From positions 1 to 35,330 of the forward strand of contig JAFGVN010000054.1 of NCBI GenBank assembly GCA_016937975.1: a DNA stretch of 35,330 nt. The letters are read 5' to 3'. The notes beneath the pieces were generated by a model that saw nothing but the letters and a program-made list of their open reading frames with translations, did no database searches and was not told the DNA's origin. A program made the position numbers and the translations under genes. This document shows, in pieces, positions 16,050-24,081 of the stretch; position 1 is the first letter of the stretch, and every line of letters starts with the position of its first letter. This stretch comes from Clostridia bacterium. Its GTDB lineage: Bacteria > Bacillota > Clostridia > Peptostreptococcales > Acidaminobacteraceae.

Positions 16050-16424
16050 ATGGCTCTCTTACTTGTTGTAGTAATGCTAATTATAATTTATTTTGTAAAT
16101 CAAAACAACAAAATACAGATATTATTTGATGGGTTGTATAAAATTGACCATGAAATTGAAGACAAATTGAAGCAGTATGTCAGTCATGATGGCTTTATTG
16201 ATGTATTTACATTACAGGATATACGAACAATGATGATCAGAGATTATATCCATAAACATCTTTTGGATGATTTTAGAGTGTATAAGACTTCTATGTATAA
16301 ATTAAAGATTATACTAAAATCAGGATTGGCAGTCCAATCCCTTGAAGTTGTAACCAATAAACCTGAGATGAAGCTCGTCGAAATGCCATTAAGAAGTGAA
16401 GATCTTGAAGTTTTTAAGGTCTGA
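16050..16424 (+). CDS. Small single-pass membrane protein, unknown
   Basis: This 124-residue protein opens with a hydrophobic helix (LLLVVVMLIIIYFV, residues 3-16) followed directly by a polar cytoplasmic or external domain of about 105 residues. That domain has HDGFIDVFTLQDIRTMMIRD and a lysine-rich stretch before a beta-like C-terminus. A similar plan (one N-terminal helix, short soluble tail) occurs in DUF421-like proteins, but the match is too weak to name. GAGGTGA lies 4 bases before the ATG, supporting the start. Function unknown. Confidence 0.75.
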   Translation: MALLLVVVMLIIIYFVNQNNKIQILFDGLYKIDHEIEDKLKQYVSHDGFIDVFTLQDIRTMMIRDYIHKHLLDDFRVYKTSMYKLKIILKSGLAVQSLEVVTNKPEMKLVEMPLRSEDLEVFKV

Positions 16425-16664
16425 TGGGTTGCATAGAATCTCACATTTTTTTAAAAAAAGTGTTTAAGATAATGGATGGTGGGTATCATAGGAATAGCTA
16501 ATTAAATCATTAAGTGCATGAGCCCTTAAGGGTTTAAGATAGATGCAAATTGTAGGACGTATGAATGAGTTTGTTAGCTCATAATAATTTTAAAAATAGT
16601 GTAACTATTGTTATTAATTCGAAGCGTATCTTAGAATAAACAAGTGCAAATCGTGTTAGGAGTG

Positions 16665-16733
16665 ATGACCATAGAAGAAGTGATTAAGTTAAAAATTGAA
16701 TATAAGTATCTTAATCGTGCTACAATTTGCTAA
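16665..16733 (+). CDS. Possible 22-residue leader peptide
   Basis: ATG at 16665, with AGGAG ending two bases upstream (a short spacing), opens a frame translating to MTIEEVIKLKIEYKYLNRAT followed by IC and TAA at 16731-16733. The stop sits exactly at the foot of the terminator hairpin. The nucleotides AAGTTAAA inside it (16686-16693) can also pair with TTTAACTT in the terminator's 5' arm (16743-16750), as an anti-terminator would. This resembles the plan of bmrB, the leader peptide that controls the bmrCD exporter in Bacillus. The sequence of the peptide is not recognised, and chance frames of this size are common. Confidence 0.3.
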   Translation: MTIEEVIKLKIEYKYLNRATIC

Positions 16734-16779
16734 AATGGATTGTTTAACTTGAAGTTGAATAATCCATTTATTATTTTTT
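16733..16779 (+). terminator. Strong terminator upstream of the ABC exporter
   Basis: An 18-position stem (16733-16750 with 16752-16769, two G-T wobbles, effective loop of 5) is followed by ATTATTTTTT. The small membrane protein gene ends 309 bases earlier, so this more likely stops a leader or small RNA. Confidence 0.85.
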
Positions 16780-16837
16780 GCAAATAAGGTATAATAAATG
16801 AGGTAAGTTTAGGGTAACGAAATATTTAGGAGGCAAG

Positions 16838-18589
16838 ATGTTTAATAAGTTTATATCGTACTACAAACCACATATGAGAATTTTTATAATTGATTTGATT
16901 TGTGCATTAGTTGTTGCAACCGTAGACATGATTTTTCCAATTTTCTCGGGTCATGTCATTGATGTTCTCATACCAGATAAAAATATTCGGATGATGTTTA
17001 TTTTAACCATAGTTATTTTAGTTTTGTACTTAGTAAGATTGGCTGCCAATTATTATATTAACTATTGGGGGCATGTCATGGGTTCAAGAATCCAATATGA
17101 CATGAGAAAAGATTTATTTTCACATTTACAATCTTTGTCTTTTAAGTTTTTTGATGACAATAAAACAGGAAAGATTATGAACCATATTACATCAGATTTG
17201 GCAGAAGTTTCAGAACTAGCCCATCACGGTCCTGAGGATATTTTCTTATCGACGCTCATGCTTATAGGGAGTTTTGCAATTTTATTTACAAAACAATTCT
17301 ACCTAACATTCATTCTATTGGTATGTGTAATTGGTTTAATTCTATTTACATTATCACGTCGTAATAAAATGACCGATGCCTTTAGAAAAACTAGAAAGAA
17401 ACAAGCGGAAATAACCGCTCAAATTGAGAACAGTATTTCAGGTATTCGATTAACACAGTCTTTTGCCAATGAAGATTATGAATCAGGCAAATTTGACAAT
17501 GTAAATGTTCAGTATCGAGATGCTGTAAAAAATGCTTTTAAGGAAATGGGCATTTACTCTACAGGGACAAACTTTTTAGCAGATCTTTTAAGTGTTGTTG
17601 TCATTGTAATTGGTGGGATATTTGTTGCAAAGGATTGGATGACAGCAGGTGAGTTGGTGACTTTTTTACTTTACACAACTATTTTCATTCGACCAATAAG
17701 ACGATTAATAGATTTCACTCAGCAGTTACAAAGAGGCATGACAGGTTTTGAGCGTGTTTACAAAGTTTTAAATACAGAACCCGAAATTAAAGATGCAGAT
17801 GGTGCAGAAGACTTAGAGGATGTGGTTGGACATATAGAATTAAAAAATGTAACTTTTGCTTATGATACTGAAACCACTGAAGTTTTAAAGAATTTTGATC
17901 TGGATATACAACCAAGAAAAACCCTAGCACTTGTAGGTCCTTCTGGTGTTGGGAAGACAACTATTTCACAGATTATACCACGTTTCTATGATGTTAACGA
18001 TGGAAATATTTATATAGATGGTAAGGATATAAAACAATTGACTTTAAGTTCCTTAAGAAAGCAAATTGGTATTGTTCAGCAGGATGTATTTTTATTTTAT
18101 GGTACAATAAGAGAGAACATCTTATATGGTAATCCAGATGCAAATGAAGAGATGATTATTCAAGCTGCTAAGGATGCAAATATTCATGACTTTATTATGA
18201 CATTACCTGATGGCTATGATGCTATGATTGGTGAACGTGGCGTAAAACTATCTGGTGGTCAAAAACAAAGATTGGCCATTGCCCGTGTTTTTTTGAAAAA
18301 TCCTCCAATACTTGTTTTAGATGAAGCAACATCTTCTCTGGATAATGCAACGGAACTAGCGATTCAAGCATCTATTGAAAGATTGGCGAAGAACAGAACC
18401 ACTGTGATTATTGCTCATCGCTTGTCAACCATTAAAAATGCTGATGAGATTATTGTATTAGATGATATTGGCATTGTTGAACGTGGTGATCATGATGCAT
18501 TAATTAAGAAAAATGGGGTATACAGTGATTTGTACCATGCTCAATTCAAAGGATTCATACCTGACGTCATAAAAAAGGAAATACAATGA
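16838..18589 (+). CDS. ABC exporter, fused permease and ATPase (MsbA/BmrA-like half transporter)
   Basis: This 583-residue half transporter has six membrane helices (about residues 15-310) and a nucleotide-binding domain (about 330-575). Walker A is GPSGVGKTT near 367-375, the Q-loop lies in IGIVQQDVFLFYGTIRENI, signature LSGGQKQRLAIAR is near 470, Walker B is LVLDEATSSLD and the H-loop IIAHRLST. Such proteins work as homodimers or paired halves and export lipids, peptides or drugs; only one half is encoded here, so a homodimer is likely. AGGAGG precedes the ATG. The stop overlaps the response-regulator start (ATGA), which makes the transporter a probable member of the signalling operon, though it may also be separately controlled by its leader. 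Confidence 0.93.
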   Translation: MFNKFISYYKPHMRIFIIDLICALVVATVDMIFPIFSGHVIDVLIPDKNIRMMFILTIVILVLYLVRLAANYYINYWGHVMGSRIQYDMRKDLFSHLQSLSFKFFDDNKTGKIMNHITSDLAEVSELAHHGPEDIFLSTLMLIGSFAILFTKQFYLTFILLVCVIGLILFTLSRRNKMTDAFRKTRKKQAEITAQIENSISGIRLTQSFANEDYESGKFDNVNVQYRDAVKNAFKEMGIYSTGTNFLADLLSVVVIVIGGIFVAKDWMTAGELVTFLLYTTIFIRPIRRLIDFTQQLQRGMTGFERVYKVLNTEPEIKDADGAEDLEDVVGHIELKNVTFAYDTETTEVLKNFDLDIQPRKTLALVGPSGVGKTTISQIIPRFYDVNDGNIYIDGKDIKQLTLSSLRKQIGIVQQDVFLFYGTIRENILYGNPDANEEMIIQAAKDANIHDFIMTLPDGYDAMIGERGVKLSGGQKQRLAIARVFLKNPPILVLDEATSSLDNATELAIQASIERLAKNRTTVIIAHRLSTIKNADEIIVLDDIGIVERGDHDALIKKNGVYSDLYHAQFKGFIPDVIKKEIQ

Positions 18590-19257
18590 AACATATTTTA
18601 GTCGTTGATGATGAAAAAAATATTAGAGATTTAATTGAAAAATATCTTAAAGCTGAACAATATGAAGTAACTACTTATGGGGATGCCAGGTATTTGCCAG
18701 ATGAAACAAGACGACTAAAACCTGATTTAATCGTCTTGGACATTATGATGCCTAATAGTAATGGTCTTGAAATCTGCAAGGAGATTAGAAAATTTTCAGA
18801 GGTTCCAATAATCTTTGTATCAGCAAAAGATGAAGCCTTTGATAGAGTTCTTGGTCTTGAATTAGGTGGAGATGATTATTTAAGTAAACCTTTTAGTCCG
18901 AGAGAACTAGTGGTAAGAATCAAAAACATTTTCAAACGACTGGAAAAACAAAATGACCAAGATATGATGATATTAAAAAATTGCATGGTCAGTAAAACGA
19001 TGCGGGTCATTCAGGTCAATGGAGAAAGCCTTAAAGTTACTAACAAGGAATTTGAGGTCTTTGTCTATTTGATGAATCACTTGAATATGCCGGTTACAAG
19101 AGAACAGATTATTGAAGACTTGTGGGGATATGATTTTGAAGGTGAAGATAGAGTGGTAGATGATCTTGTGAAACGATTAAGGAAAAAACTCAAAGATAGT
19201 CATGGAGAGGTGAACATTGAAACTGTTTGGGGATACGGATACAAAATTGAAGCCTAA
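18586..19257 (+). CDS. OmpR/PhoB-family response regulator
   Basis: This 223-residue regulator has a receiver domain (about 1-115: VVDDE at the acidic pocket, phosphoacceptor Asp52 in LIVLDIMMP, Thr/Ser region VSAKDE, Lys in DDYLSKPF) and a C-terminal winged helix (about 130-222, ending ETVWGYGYKIE), the DNA-binding type of OmpR/PhoB. The paired histidine kinase follows and its start lies inside this gene. AAGGAAA precedes the ATG, which overlaps the ABC stop. The likely target is the ABC gene or genes of envelope stress; no matching direct repeats were identified. Confidence 0.94.
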   Translation: MKHILVVDDEKNIRDLIEKYLKAEQYEVTTYGDARYLPDETRRLKPDLIVLDIMMPNSNGLEICKEIRKFSEVPIIFVSAKDEAFDRVLGLELGGDDYLSKPFSPRELVVRIKNIFKRLEKQNDQDMMILKNCMVSKTMRVIQVNGESLKVTNKEFEVFVYLMNHLNMPVTREQIIEDLWGYDFEGEDRVVDDLVKRLRKKLKDSHGEVNIETVWGYGYKIEA

Positions 19258-20584
19258 AAAATCCATAAAAAAAAGATTGCTTTTGTATGTGTTTATTATT
19301 CTGTTTGTCACTTACGTTTTAACAACTTTAACCTATACAAAATTATCAAGTGCATTTATCATAGAAGACACTCAAAGTGACCTTCAAAGAATAGCAGAAA
19401 TTTTGGAAAAAAATTTTATTATCACAATAGAAAGAACTGGCAATACGCTTACCAAAAGAGCACGGTTATTGAAGCTTGTATCTGATGTAGAAATTTTTGA
19501 TGAGTTTATGAAAACAGAAACCATAATTATATCAGATGAAGGTGAGATTATATATCCTCTAAGAGGCTGGGATCATACAAGGTTGAAGAGAATAGAGGAA
19601 GAATCGAAAAGTAATAGATCATTTGTTTATGTGGCATATGATGTTGTAGAACATACACTACCTATCGAGAAGATTATTATAATCAAAAGATATGAAGATT
19701 TAACCATTCTCAGTAGAGTCGGAACGAGAGCTTTTGTGATCAGTTTTGGATTTAGTGTGATTCTAACACTCATTTTGGGCACCTTATTTAGTCAAAAAAT
19801 GTATAAGCCAATAGAAAAATTAACAGATTCACTAGTCGCTTATAGAGCAGATAAGAAGCCTGTAGAGGTTTATACATCACATGATGAAATAGAAGTTCTA
19901 GCAACAGAGTTTAAAACGATGACTGAAGCTTTAAATGAAATGGATTTAAGACAAAAACAGTTTTTCCAAAATTCTTCTCATGAACTTAAAACCCCACTCA
20001 TGTCGATACAAGGTTATGCAGAAGCCATTAAAGATGGCATTGTTCAAGGTGAGGAATTAAACGATAGCCTTAATGTGATTATCTCTGAGAGTCAAAGACT
20101 CAAAAATATTGTTGATGACATCATTTACATAAGTAAGATTGATAAAATCAAAGACAACTTGGAGAAAGAAGAACATCATCTATATGCTTTAATTGAAGAC
20201 GCAAAAGAAGTTGTAAAACCTTTAATCGTTGCCAACAAATTATCTTTTGAGTTAATCTGTGAACCCGGAATTGTCATTCTTTGCGATTACGAGAAGATGA
20301 AAAGAATCTTTATTAATCTTATTAGTAATGCCAGTCGTTATGCGAAAGAAAAAATTGTCGTGACAGTTACAAAAAAAGATGCAATTTACATTGATGTCAT
20401 TGATGATGGACCGGGTTTTGAACCTGGACAGGAAGAAATTATCTTTGATCGGTTTTATCATGGTAAAAAAGGTGGTTCTGGCATAGGTCTTTCTTTAACC
20501 AAAGAATTGGTTGAAAAACATGGTGGTCAAATCTACGCAGTTAACAACATCAATTATGGTGCAATTTTTAAAATGAAATTTTAG
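19217..20584 (+). CDS. Sensor histidine kinase
   Basis: This 455-residue membrane kinase has a first helix at about 20-40, an external sensor of about 130 residues, a second helix near 171-190, a HAMP linker, then the catalytic part: H-box FFQNSSHELKTPLMSIQGY with His255, N-box FINLISNASRYAKE, DDGPGFEPG (G1), FDRFYHGK (F) and GSGIGLSL (G2). It probably phosphorylates the preceding regulator. The start is TTG at 19217, 41 bases inside the regulator gene, preceded by GGAGAGGTG; no later Met would keep the first membrane helix. No known sensor domain was recognised in the external part. Confidence 0.92.
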   Translation: MKLFGDTDTKLKPKKSIKKRLLLYVFIILFVTYVLTTLTYTKLSSAFIIEDTQSDLQRIAEILEKNFIITIERTGNTLTKRARLLKLVSDVEIFDEFMKTETIIISDEGEIIYPLRGWDHTRLKRIEEESKSNRSFVYVAYDVVEHTLPIEKIIIIKRYEDLTILSRVGTRAFVISFGFSVILTLILGTLFSQKMYKPIEKLTDSLVAYRADKKPVEVYTSHDEIEVLATEFKTMTEALNEMDLRQKQFFQNSSHELKTPLMSIQGYAEAIKDGIVQGEELNDSLNVIISESQRLKNIVDDIIYISKIDKIKDNLEKEEHHLYALIEDAKEVVKPLIVANKLSFELICEPGIVILCDYEKMKRIFINLISNASRYAKEKIVVTVTKKDAIYIDVIDDGPGFEPGQEEIIFDRFYHGKKGGSGIGLSLTKELVEKHGGQIYAVNNINYGAIFKMKF

Positions 20585-20606
20585 AACATCTTCGGATGTT
20601 CTTTTT
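20583..20606 (+). terminator. Rho-independent terminator with UUCG tetraloop
   Basis: AGAACATC (20583-20590) and GATGTTCT (20595-20602) close a TTCG loop on a C-G pair, an exceptionally stable tetraloop, followed by T residues. It begins within the kinase stop codon. Confidence 0.92.
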
Positions 20607-20638
20607 GTATGGGTACAATATTTATCGAAGATGATTTT

Positions 20639-20680
20639 AATCAATACAACATTGATTATCGTTATGAAATATGCCATTAT
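20639..20680 (+). promoter_or_regulatory. Promoter and inverted repeat of pdxST
   Basis: TTGATT (20652-20657), 17 bases and CATTAT (20675-20680) form a modest promoter. The -35 lies within an inverted repeat, AATCAAT-acaac-ATTGATT (20639-20657), a candidate operator. Confidence 0.45.
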
Positions 20681-20706
20681 GACCTGAAATTAGTCCTAAA
20701 ACAAAG

Positions 20707-20718
20707 TGTATCGATACA
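20707..20718. promoter_or_regulatory. Palindrome at the pdxS ribosome site
   Basis: TGTATCGATACA is a perfect 12-bp palindrome whose last base adjoins AAAGGAGG of pdxS. It could be a repressor site inside the leader or a hairpin beside the ribosome site. Confidence 0.45.
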
Positions 20719-20730
20719 AAGGAGGATACT

Positions 20731-21609
20731 ATGAGTAATCGTTATGAGTTAAATAAAAACTTGGCACAAATGTTAAAAGGTGGCGTTATTATGGATGTTG
20801 TAAACGCAGAACAAGCTATTATCGCAGAACAAGCAGGGGCTTGTGCCGTTATGGCTTTGGAAAGAGTACCTGCAGATATTAGAAAAGCAGGTGGTGTTTC
20901 TAGAATGTCTGATCCAAAATTGATTAAGGAAATTCAAAGCGCTGTTTCTATTCCCGTTATGGCAAAAGTAAGAATTGGTCATTTTGTAGAGGCACAAATT
21001 TTAGAAGCTTTAGAAGTAGATTACATAGATGAAAGTGAAGTCTTAACACCTGCAGACGACCAGTTACATATTGAAAAGGACCAATTCCAAGTACCTTTTG
21101 TATGTGGTGCTAAAAACTTAGGTGAAGCTTTGCGACGTATTGGTGAAGGTGCTTCCATGATTCGTACTAAAGGTGAACCAGGTACAGGGGATGTTATTGA
21201 AGCCGTTAAGCATATGCGTGCAATGCAAACTGAAATTTCAAGAATCAGTGCCTTACCAAAAGCAAACATTCGTCATGAAGCAAAATTAATGGGCGCACCA
21301 GTGGATTTACTCATGTATGTTCATGAGAATGGTAAGCTGCCAGTGGTTAACTTTGCGGCGGGTGGTGTTGCAACACCTGCTGATGCTGCGATGATGATGC
21401 AATTAGGTTGTGATGGTGTTTTTGTAGGTTCAGGGATCTTTAAATCCGGCAATCCACAAAAACGTGCTGAAGCCATTGTACAAGCTGTAACTCATTACAA
21501 TGATCCAAAAAAGCTTGCAGAGATTTCAGAAGATTTAGGAGAAGCAATGGTGGGCATTAATATCAGCTCCATGCCTGAAGAAGATAAAATGGCGAATAGA
21601 GGCTGGTAA
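20731..21609 (+). CDS. pdxS: Pyridoxal 5'-phosphate synthase lyase subunit
   Basis: This 292-residue barrel enzyme makes PLP from ribose-5-phosphate, glyceraldehyde-3-phosphate and ammonia supplied by PdxT, in a 12+12 complex. The family is highly conserved and recognisable throughout: [20 protein letters not shown] (active-site Asp22), [29 protein letters not shown] with the Schiff-base Lys79, [10 protein letters not shown], and a second lysine in [10 protein letters not shown], with [12 protein letters not shown] and [12 protein letters not shown] later. AAAGGAGG precedes the ATG. pdxT overlaps its stop by one base. No vitamin B6 salvage gene is present in the window, while guaD follows as a separate unit. 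Confidence 0.97.
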   Translation: MSNRYELNKNLAQMLKGGVIMDVVNAEQAIIAEQAGACAVMALERVPADIRKAGGVSRMSDPKLIKEIQSAVSIPVMAKVRIGHFVEAQILEALEVDYIDESEVLTPADDQLHIEKDQFQVPFVCGAKNLGEALRRIGEGASMIRTKGEPGTGDVIEAVKHMRAMQTEISRISALPKANIRHEAKLMGAPVDLLMYVHENGKLPVVNFAAGGVATPADAAMMMQLGCDGVFVGSGIFKSGNPQKRAEAIVQAVTHYNDPKKLAEISEDLGEAMVGINISSMPEEDKMANRGW

Positions 21610-22169
21610 TGAAGGTTGGTGTATTAGGATTACAGGGCGCTTTTGTCGAGCATGTGACAATCCTTGAAAGACTTAATGTAAAAGCGATTATTGTTAAGAC
21701 AAAAGAAGCACTTGAAGAAGTGGATGCATTGATTATTCCTGGTGGTGAAAGTTCTGTTATGGGAAAATTCATGAAAAAAGAAGGTCTTGATCAAATAATC
21801 ATCGAGAAAGTCAAGCAGGGCATGCCTATATGGGGCACTTGCGCTGGATTGATTCTTTTGGCGAAGGATGTACATAACAATCCCAGTTATTTGAACTTGA
21901 TGGATATTTCAGTACAGCGAAATGCTTATGGTAGGCAATTAGGTTCTTTTGTCATTGAAGAGAAATTTGCAGAGCAGAAAATTCCAATGGTTTTCATAAG
22001 GGGACCCATCATAACAAAAGTATCTGATCATGTAGAAATTTTATCGGTGGTACAAAATGAAATCGTTGCTGCCAGACAAAATAATATCTTGGCAACGTCT
22101 TTTCATCCAGAGCTTACATCGGATGCTTCCGTACATGAATACTTTATTAAAATGTGTCAGAGTGTTTAA
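21609..22169 (+). CDS. pdxT: Pyridoxal 5'-phosphate synthase glutaminase subunit
   Basis: This 186-residue class I glutamine amidotransferase supplies ammonia to PdxS. It shows GVLGLQGAFVEH, the oxyanion region IPGGESSVM, the nucleophile Cys78 in IWGTCAGLILLA, and the His-x-Glu pair in SFHPELTSD near residue 167. Length is normal. The ATG overlaps the pdxS stop (TAATG), with AGAGG upstream, so the subunits are made together. The run GGESSV replaces the more usual GGESTT. Confidence 0.96.
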   Translation: MKVGVLGLQGAFVEHVTILERLNVKAIIVKTKEALEEVDALIIPGGESSVMGKFMKKEGLDQIIIEKVKQGMPIWGTCAGLILLAKDVHNNPSYLNLMDISVQRNAYGRQLGSFVIEEKFAEQKIPMVFIRGPIITKVSDHVEILSVVQNEIVAARQNNILATSFHPELTSDASVHEYFIKMCQSV

Positions 22170-22185
22170 CACTCTGATTATTTTT
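22157..22185 (+). terminator. Rho-independent terminator of pdxST
   Basis: TCAGAGTGTT (22157-22166) pairs with AACACTCTGA (22168-22177), followed by TTATTTTTG. The stem spans the pdxT stop codon. Confidence 0.9.
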
Positions 22186-22225
22186 GTTTAAATGAGGTAT
22201 TCATATTGTAAGACCTTAACAAAAA

Positions 22226-22275
22226 ATGAAGTAATCTAACCCAGAACCTTTGAAAATCCCGTCTCATTACTTCAT
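22226..22275 (+). ncRNA. Candidate small riboswitch-like leader of guaD
   Basis: ATGAAGTAAT (22226-22235) pairs perfectly over 10 bp with ATTACTTCAT (22266-22275). The 30 bases between them contain CTAACCCAG, a weak 3-bp stem (CAG/TTG) and GAAAATCCCGTCTC, the look of an RNA with a long closing stem and purine-rich internal loops. It sits 21 bases before the guanine deaminase start. A purine ligand would fit the context, and the xanthine (NMT1) class is one hypothesis, but I cannot confirm a family from memory. Confidence 0.45.
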
Positions 22276-22296
22276 CATAGATTTAGAGGTGAAAAG

Positions 22297-23541
22297 ATGT
22301 TAATTAAAGGTAATATTATACATACCATGACAAAGGATGCCTTTGAAATTCTTAGAAATGGTTATATCTACATAAAAAATGAGCGCATTGAAGAAATTGG
22401 TAAGGATTTAAATGAGAAGTATCCTGACGAAAAAGTCGAAGATTATACGAATCAATTAATCATACCTTCTTTTACCGATTTGCATTTTCATGCCGTTCAA
22501 TATGGAAATTTAGGTATTGGTCTAGATGAACAACTTTTAGACTGGTTGAATCACTATACTTTCAAAGAAGAACGAAAGTTTGAAGACTTGGATTATGCAG
22601 AAGTGGTTTTCAGAGCGGCTCTAGAACATGTCATTCAAAGTGGGACGACTCGTATTGTATTCTTTAGCTCCATTCATGAGAAAGCTACAAAGCTCTTAAT
22701 GGATTTATGTGAAGCATATCATATTACTGCTTTTGTTGGAAAAGTCAATATGGATCGTAATGCACCTGAATATTTACTTGAAGAAACGGAAAGTTCCTAT
22801 CAAGGCACATTAAGGTTGCTTGAGCATTCAGAACACGTGAAAGGCATTATCACACCGAGATTTGTTCCCTCATGTACAATAAACTTAATGGAAAAACTAG
22901 GTTCATTGGCTTCATTAGGTTATCCTGTGCAGACCCATATCTCTGAGAATCTTAATGAAATTGATTGGGTGAAATCTTTGCATCCGGAATATGAAGATTA
23001 TCTTTCTGTATACGATGCCTGTCAATTGATTGGTCCAAAAACCATTTTGGCTCATTGTGTTTATTGTACAGATCAAGAAATCAAACGCATAAAAGAAACA
23101 GGTGCTTTTGTGGCACATTGTCCTACTGCGAATTTAAATTTAACCAGTGGTATTATGGATGTAAAAAAATATCTTGATGAAGGAATTCAAATTGGTTTTG
23201 GTACAGATGTTGGTGCCGGCCAAACACCGTCTATTCGACAAGTGATGGTTCATGCTATTCAAGTTTCCAAGGTGAATCAGATGAAATATCCTGAAAGAAA
23301 GCGTATCTCTTTTAGTGAAGCCTTTTATATGGCAACTAAAGGTGGAGGACAATATTTTGGAAAGTCAGGCAGTTTTGAAAAAGGTTACTCTGCAGATTTT
23401 CTTGTCATCAAGAAAGATCCTTTATGTGAAATAAGAAAAATGACCTTAATTGAAGAGCTTCAACGCTTTATTTATGCAGGTGACAATCAAAAAATAGATA
23501 AAGTATACAATCGTGGCAGGTTATTACATTCAAATCATTAA
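22297..23541 (+). CDS. guaD: Guanine deaminase
   Basis: This 414-residue amidohydrolase converts guanine to xanthine and ammonia, a step of purine breakdown or salvage. Visible motifs: SFTDLHFHAVQYGN with the first metal histidines (the family's L-H-x-H), the guanine-deaminase hallmark VNMDRNAPEYL near residue 150, QTHISENLNE, AHCVYCTDQEI, HCPTANLNLTSG, and GFGTDVGAG with the last metal aspartate. Length fits bacterial GuaD. GAGGTG lies upstream of the ATG, after a compact hairpin leader. It stands alone between pdxST and a C_GCAxxG_C_C gene. With hpt elsewhere in the window, guanine can be salvaged or degraded. Confidence 0.93.
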   Translation: MLIKGNIIHTMTKDAFEILRNGYIYIKNERIEEIGKDLNEKYPDEKVEDYTNQLIIPSFTDLHFHAVQYGNLGIGLDEQLLDWLNHYTFKEERKFEDLDYAEVVFRAALEHVIQSGTTRIVFFSSIHEKATKLLMDLCEAYHITAFVGKVNMDRNAPEYLLEETESSYQGTLRLLEHSEHVKGIITPRFVPSCTINLMEKLGSLASLGYPVQTHISENLNEIDWVKSLHPEYEDYLSVYDACQLIGPKTILAHCVYCTDQEIKRIKETGAFVAHCPTANLNLTSGIMDVKKYLDEGIQIGFGTDVGAGQTPSIRQVMVHAIQVSKVNQMKYPERKRISFSEAFYMATKGGGQYFGKSGSFEKGYSADFLVIKKDPLCEIRKMTLIEELQRFIYAGDNQKIDKVYNRGRLLHSNH

Positions 23542-23581
23542 ACCCCAATAAAAATCATAAATATTTAATGCATTATTTTAA

Positions 23582-23619
23582 AGGTAGGCGTATACTAGTA
23601 AGAGGTAGCCTACTTTTTT
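23582..23619 (+). terminator. Probable terminator after guaD
   Basis: GTAGGC (23584-23589) pairs with GCCTAC (23608-23613), extended by two weaker pairs, with an 18-base loop and a run of six T. A TATACT within the loop (23591-23596) could instead be a -10 box for the next gene. Confidence 0.6.
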
Positions 23620-23646
23620 GTGGAAATTAATCTAAAGGGGATATAA

Positions 23647-24081
23647 ATGATAAGAGTAATAATGGCAGAAACATTTGATGTTTATAATGAGAAATCTGAA
23701 GACGAAAAGGAAAATATACCACATGTGAATTGTTGTGAACACATGCTAATGGCTTCGCATCAAGCTTTTAATGTTAAACTACAACCAGAGGTTCTAGCAC
23801 TTGCAAAAGGCTTTGGTGGGGGAATGAAAATAAAAAGTGTTTGTGGTGCATTAACAGGTGGAGTTATGTCCTTGTCGAAGTTTTATCATGATGCCTCATT
23901 TTTAGAAGTAGCCATTCAAGATTTTTTTAAAACCTTTGAAAATAAGTATGAAACCATTCATTGTGATCTTTTAAAGGATCGACACTTTGAAGAGCGTATA
24001 GGATGTCAAAAGGTAATGCTAATGGCAGCTGAAGTATTGGACGAAATAATAGAAAAAGCAGAAAGAGGGTATTATGAATAA
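23647..24081 (+). CDS. C_GCAxxG_C_C family redox-type protein
   Basis: This 144-residue protein fits the C_GCAxxG_C_C family, named for spaced conserved cysteines. Here Cys29-Cys30 are followed by GFGGGM, then Cys66 in CGALTGG, then Cys106 in the HCDLL segment and Cys120 in GCQ. The cysteines suggest metal, iron-sulphur or disulphide chemistry; the biochemical role of the family is not established, and members are common in anaerobes. AAAGGGG lies 6-7 bases before the ATG. The last codons overlap the start of the peptidase gene by 8 bases, so the two are cotranslated. Confidence 0.85.
   Translation: MIRVIMAETFDVYNEKSEDEKENIPHVNCCEHMLMASHQAFNVKLQPEVLALAKGFGGGMKIKSVCGALTGGVMSLSKFYHDASFLEVAIQDFFKTFENKYETIHCDLLKDRHFEERIGCQKVMLMAAEVLDEIIEKAERGYYE

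Larger units (their letters stand above)
16545..16779 (+). ncRNA. Candidate structured RNA or attenuator
   Basis: GCAAATTGTAG (16545-16555) and CTACAATTTGC (16720-16730) can pair perfectly, extended by ACG/CGT after one mismatch. Inside are GATTAAG/CTTAATC (16682-16688 with 16710-16716), AATAGT/ACTATT and ATGAG/CTCAT hairpins. The terminator follows directly. No known RNA family was recognised. Confidence 0.4.
16425..16837 (+). other. 413-base leader before the ABC exporter
   Basis: This gap holds, in order: a T7/A7 stretch (16446-16459); an AT-rich palindrome around CCCTTAAGGG; an 11-bp inverted repeat joining 16545-16555 to 16720-16730; hairpins at 16565-16582 and 16595-16609; a possible 22-codon reading frame (16665-16733); a strong terminator (16733-16779); and a TATAAT at 16790-16795 ahead of the AGGAGG site of the ABC gene. 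The order suggests a regulated leader or a separate small RNA. Confidence 0.6.

Noticed and set aside
16545-16730. A MITE-like element (11-bp terminal inverted repeats, 186 bases)
   Set aside because: No target-site duplication flanks it and no second copy is in the window; the attached terminator and frame fit an RNA leader better.
20609-20734. A 41-codon frame from ATG 20609 running through the pdxS leader to a stop overlapping the pdxS start
   Set aside because: There is no ribosome site before it (a T-run terminator tail sits there), and the frame runs through the promoter, inverted repeat and pdxS ribosome site.
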